This document shows, piece by piece, positions 63,650-64,000 of a stretch of 64,000 nt of DNA. The position numbers were made by a program, and so were the translations under genes. The notes beneath the pieces were generated by a model that did not search any database, was not told the DNA's origin, and saw only the letters and a list, made by a program, of their open reading frames with translations. Location: NCBI RefSeq assembly GCF_020884795.1, contig NZ_BBZF01000012.1, positions 364,664 to 428,663 on the forward strand, in the 5' to 3' direction. Position 1 is the first letter of the stretch, and each line of letters opens with the position of its first letter. This stretch comes from Micromonospora okii. GTDB lineage: Bacteria; Actinomycetota; Actinomycetes; Mycobacteriales; Micromonosporaceae.

Positions 63650-63991
63650 GTGTGGAGCTTGAGCCCGAAGTCCGAGGACTGGCTGGAGGGACTTTCGACA
63701 GCGCATTTCGCGAGAGCGGCCTTCTACGTCGACCTGCTCGCCGGACGAGGGCCGATCCTCGGCGAGCCGTACACGAAGCAGCTCGACGGCAAGCTGCGCG
63801 AACTGCGGTTCTACCTGGAGCGCGACCCGGTCAGGGTGACCTACTGGATCGCCACAGGTCGTCGCATCATCCTGCTGACGGTCTTCCGGAAGACCCGGAT
63901 GCGGGAGGATCGCGAGATCGAGCGGGCTCGACGGGCGTGGGAACGATGCGTGGCGGAGCGGCACACTGTGCACCAGGGGGCGGAGCAGTGA
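63650..63991 (+). CDS. RelE/HigB-like toxin, apparently frameshifted near its N-terminus
   Basis: The open frame from GTG 63650 gives 113 residues; from residue 10 it reads EDWLEGLSTAHFARAAFYVD, then EPYTKQLDGKLRELRFYL, RVTYWIATGRRIILLTVFRK and TRMREDREIERARRAW, a clear RelE/HigB-type mRNA interferase (COG4679-like). The first nine residues (MWSLSPKSE) do not fit. The +1 frame from ATG 63637 reads MTWGSVELEPEVR, the normal N-terminus of this family, and joins the main frame if one G is removed at 63676-63677. The gene is therefore probably inactive, or the extra G is a sequencing error. It overlaps the antitoxin start by four bases (GTGA). Confidence 0.75.
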   Translation: MWSLSPKSEDWLEGLSTAHFARAAFYVDLLAGRGPILGEPYTKQLDGKLRELRFYLERDPVRVTYWIATGRRIILLTVFRKTRMREDREIERARRAWERCVAERHTVHQGAEQ

Positions 63992-64000
63992 ACGATCGAG
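63988..64000 (+). CDS. Start of the antitoxin gene (partial)
   Basis: GTG 63988 overlaps the toxin stop by four bases and begins V-N-D-R before the window ends. The position after a RelE/HigB-like toxin is that of an HTH (XRE) antitoxin. Only four codons are visible, so identity rests on context. Confidence 0.45.

Noticed and set aside
1..64000. tRNA, rRNA, insertion sequence, integrase or prophage genes
   Set aside because: I found no tRNA-like cloverleaf, transposase or integrase motif; the accessory character of parts of the window rests on gene content only.

Overview
The window is chromosomal DNA of a very high-GC actinobacterium. Strong G/C at third codon positions, many GTG and TTG starts, GTGA/ATGA start-stop overlaps, leaderless-looking promoters and an actinobacterial-style ydaO (c-di-AMP) riboswitch all fit. 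The gene content and the dispersed intergenic repeats most resemble Micromonosporaceae (Micromonospora-like). That family assignment is inference; no rRNA or tRNA gene is present to test it.

Layout. (1) 1-3461: the end of a membrane acyltransferase, two small exported or membrane proteins, a 1 kb non-coding stretch with repeats and a c-di-AMP riboswitch, then a C39-type peptidase. (2) 3511-28410: a cell-surface glycopolymer region. It has two TagF-like polymerases at its ends, a fused CDP-ribitol synthase, a TagGH-type ABC exporter, a TetR regulator, two DegT/DnrJ aminotransferases, an epimerase, a MocA-type dehydrogenase, an LpxA-like acyltransferase, a GT4 glycosyltransferase, a flippase-like protein and a large membrane protein. 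Embedded in it is a tight seven-gene + strand run (14081-20698): glycosyltransferase, hexapeptide acyltransferase, acyl carrier protein, ketoreductase, acyl-adenylating enzyme, LuxE-like and LuxC-like proteins. The set parallels the Vibrio cholerae O1 rfbKLMNO genes assigned to tetronate synthesis, so I infer that a short hydroxy-acid is made on the carrier protein and used to acylate an amino sugar.

(3) 28504-38309: housekeeping and regulatory genes: a response regulator/histidine kinase pair facing a TAXI-type binding lipoprotein, YaaA, a membrane protein, an App1-like phosphatase, and an ECF42-type sigma factor coupled to a YCII/DGPF protein. (4) 38600-50032: secreted proteins: a GHL10 glycoside hydrolase, a 1556-residue DNRLRE/FG-GAP/LamG/beta-propeller protein, and facing it an RHS gene that is broken by a large internal deletion with frameshift and by a nonsense codon, followed by an intact probable immunity gene.

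(5) 50312-63393: one minus-strand operon of five genes: a DUF4132 protein, a ~1710-residue protein of unknown function with a Lys/Thr/Ala-rich basic linker, a MoxR-type AAA ATPase, a DUF5682-vWA fusion and a SWIM zinc-finger protein. It resembles the E. coli yehI-L-M-P-Q neighbourhood, whose role is unknown, and is with the acyl module the most interesting part of the window. (6) 63623-64000: the start of a RelE/HigB-like toxin-antitoxin pair whose toxin appears to carry a +1 frameshift, with a palindromic operator over its start.
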